From: Sabethes cyaneus
Lineage: Eukaryota; Arthropoda; Insecta; Diptera; Culicidae
DNA: 64,000 nt
Assembly: GCF_943734655.1 (NCBI RefSeq)
Contig: NC_071355.1
Coordinates: 78,319,449 to 78,383,448 of the forward strand
Reading direction: 5' to 3'
Positions 63,506 to 64,000 of the stretch are shown piece by piece. Under the pieces are notes generated by a model, which had not been told where the DNA came from, searched no databases, and was given only the letters and a program-made list of their open reading frames with translations. Positions within the stretch are counted from its first letter, which is position 1. Each line of letters begins with the position of its first letter. Position numbers and translations under genes: made by a program.

Positions 63506-64000
63506 TGTATATTAGTTTGTATGCCATCTTTATCATTTTTGTGTAAGTTTTGTATCAGTCGAAAGTTTCGGTATCATTTTTGTATTGTTTAGTATCATTT
63601 TTACGTTATTTTGTCTGATGGTTCTACCTTGACCGAAAAGATGCCCTTTATGAGCAAAAATGCAAGTATGCTTCCATATAAATATAAATGTATGTTATTT
63701 AATGTGCCCCTGGGTTATTCCGTTCGTATAAAATAGACATCTCTTGTTATAGCGGTAGAATAAAATCGAGAATTTTTTTTTTTTTTTCAGAAATTAGTAA
63801 AAGCATTCTGCTGGATTTGCCATGATTTCCTGCTTAAAACTCAATCCTGCATAATTGCTGAAATAGGCACTGAATTCTGTCATTTTTTGATATTATTTAT
63901 TTACGTAATTTAAATCTATCGTGGATCTAAGGTGTGTACTTGCTCACGAACAAAGATAAATATTCCATTCGTCATTTTTAGAAAGGTTAAGAATATGTCA
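63506..64000. other. Gene-free AT-rich end of window
   Basis: GTATCATTTTTGTA quasi-repeats (63560-63605) and a T-run at 63774-63787. No gene is recognised. Confidence 0.4.

Overview
The window looks like an intron-rich, transposon-saturated stretch of an insect nuclear genome, most likely a culicine (Aedes-like) mosquito. This rests on low GC between islands, dozens of decayed APE-type non-LTR retrotransposons of the kinds common in mosquitoes, tRNA-headed SINEs, and many short palindromic DNA transposons (MITEs). No bacterial operon, CRISPR array, true rRNA or true tRNA gene is visible. The species is an inference from style, not from a diagnostic gene.

Layout. 0-5 kb: a small MITE, a decayed RTE-like element (called RTE-A here) and a 2.5-kb nested palindrome. 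5-10.4 kb: gene-free DNA with a TAAT-rich stretch and a CpG-rich stretch. 10.4-16.6 kb: RTE-A and Jockey-superfamily debris, a tRNA-Asp-like SINE head, a hAT-type MITE with an 8-bp target duplication, and three palindromic elements. 16.6-21.3 kb: gene-free or unrecognised. 21.3-27.1 kb: one copy of a second RTE lineage (RTE-B), split by a Jockey-like fragment, a MITE and a 1.55-kb fold-back element made of 152-bp repeats. 27-32 kb: a PIF/Harbinger-like MITE, SINEs and an RTE-A copy broken by a SINE. 34.5-34.9 kb: a MITE and a near-perfect 61-bp-arm hairpin. 36-39.5 kb: RTE-A ends in both orientations, with a second SINE. 42.6-48.1 kb: RTE-A split by a Jockey-like element. 50.5 kb: a second hAT-type MITE. 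52.5-56.8 kb: a TTAA-flanked fold-back element of another 152-bp repeat, with the best preserved reverse transcriptase of the window (649 codons) inserted in one arm. 57-64 kb: more palindromes and a 2.2-kb element built of ~143-bp repeats.

Host coding sequence is sparse but probably present on the + strand: a 45-nt microexon with excellent splice sites (39765-39809) and an ATG-less 151-codon terminal exon with a poly(A) signal (49699-50156). Its start resembles the end of a linker-histone (H15) winged helix and its rest is a serine-rich tail. These may belong to one gene with long repeat-filled introns; the link is inference. Most remaining sequence records layered transposition, and nested insertions give a relative order of events.
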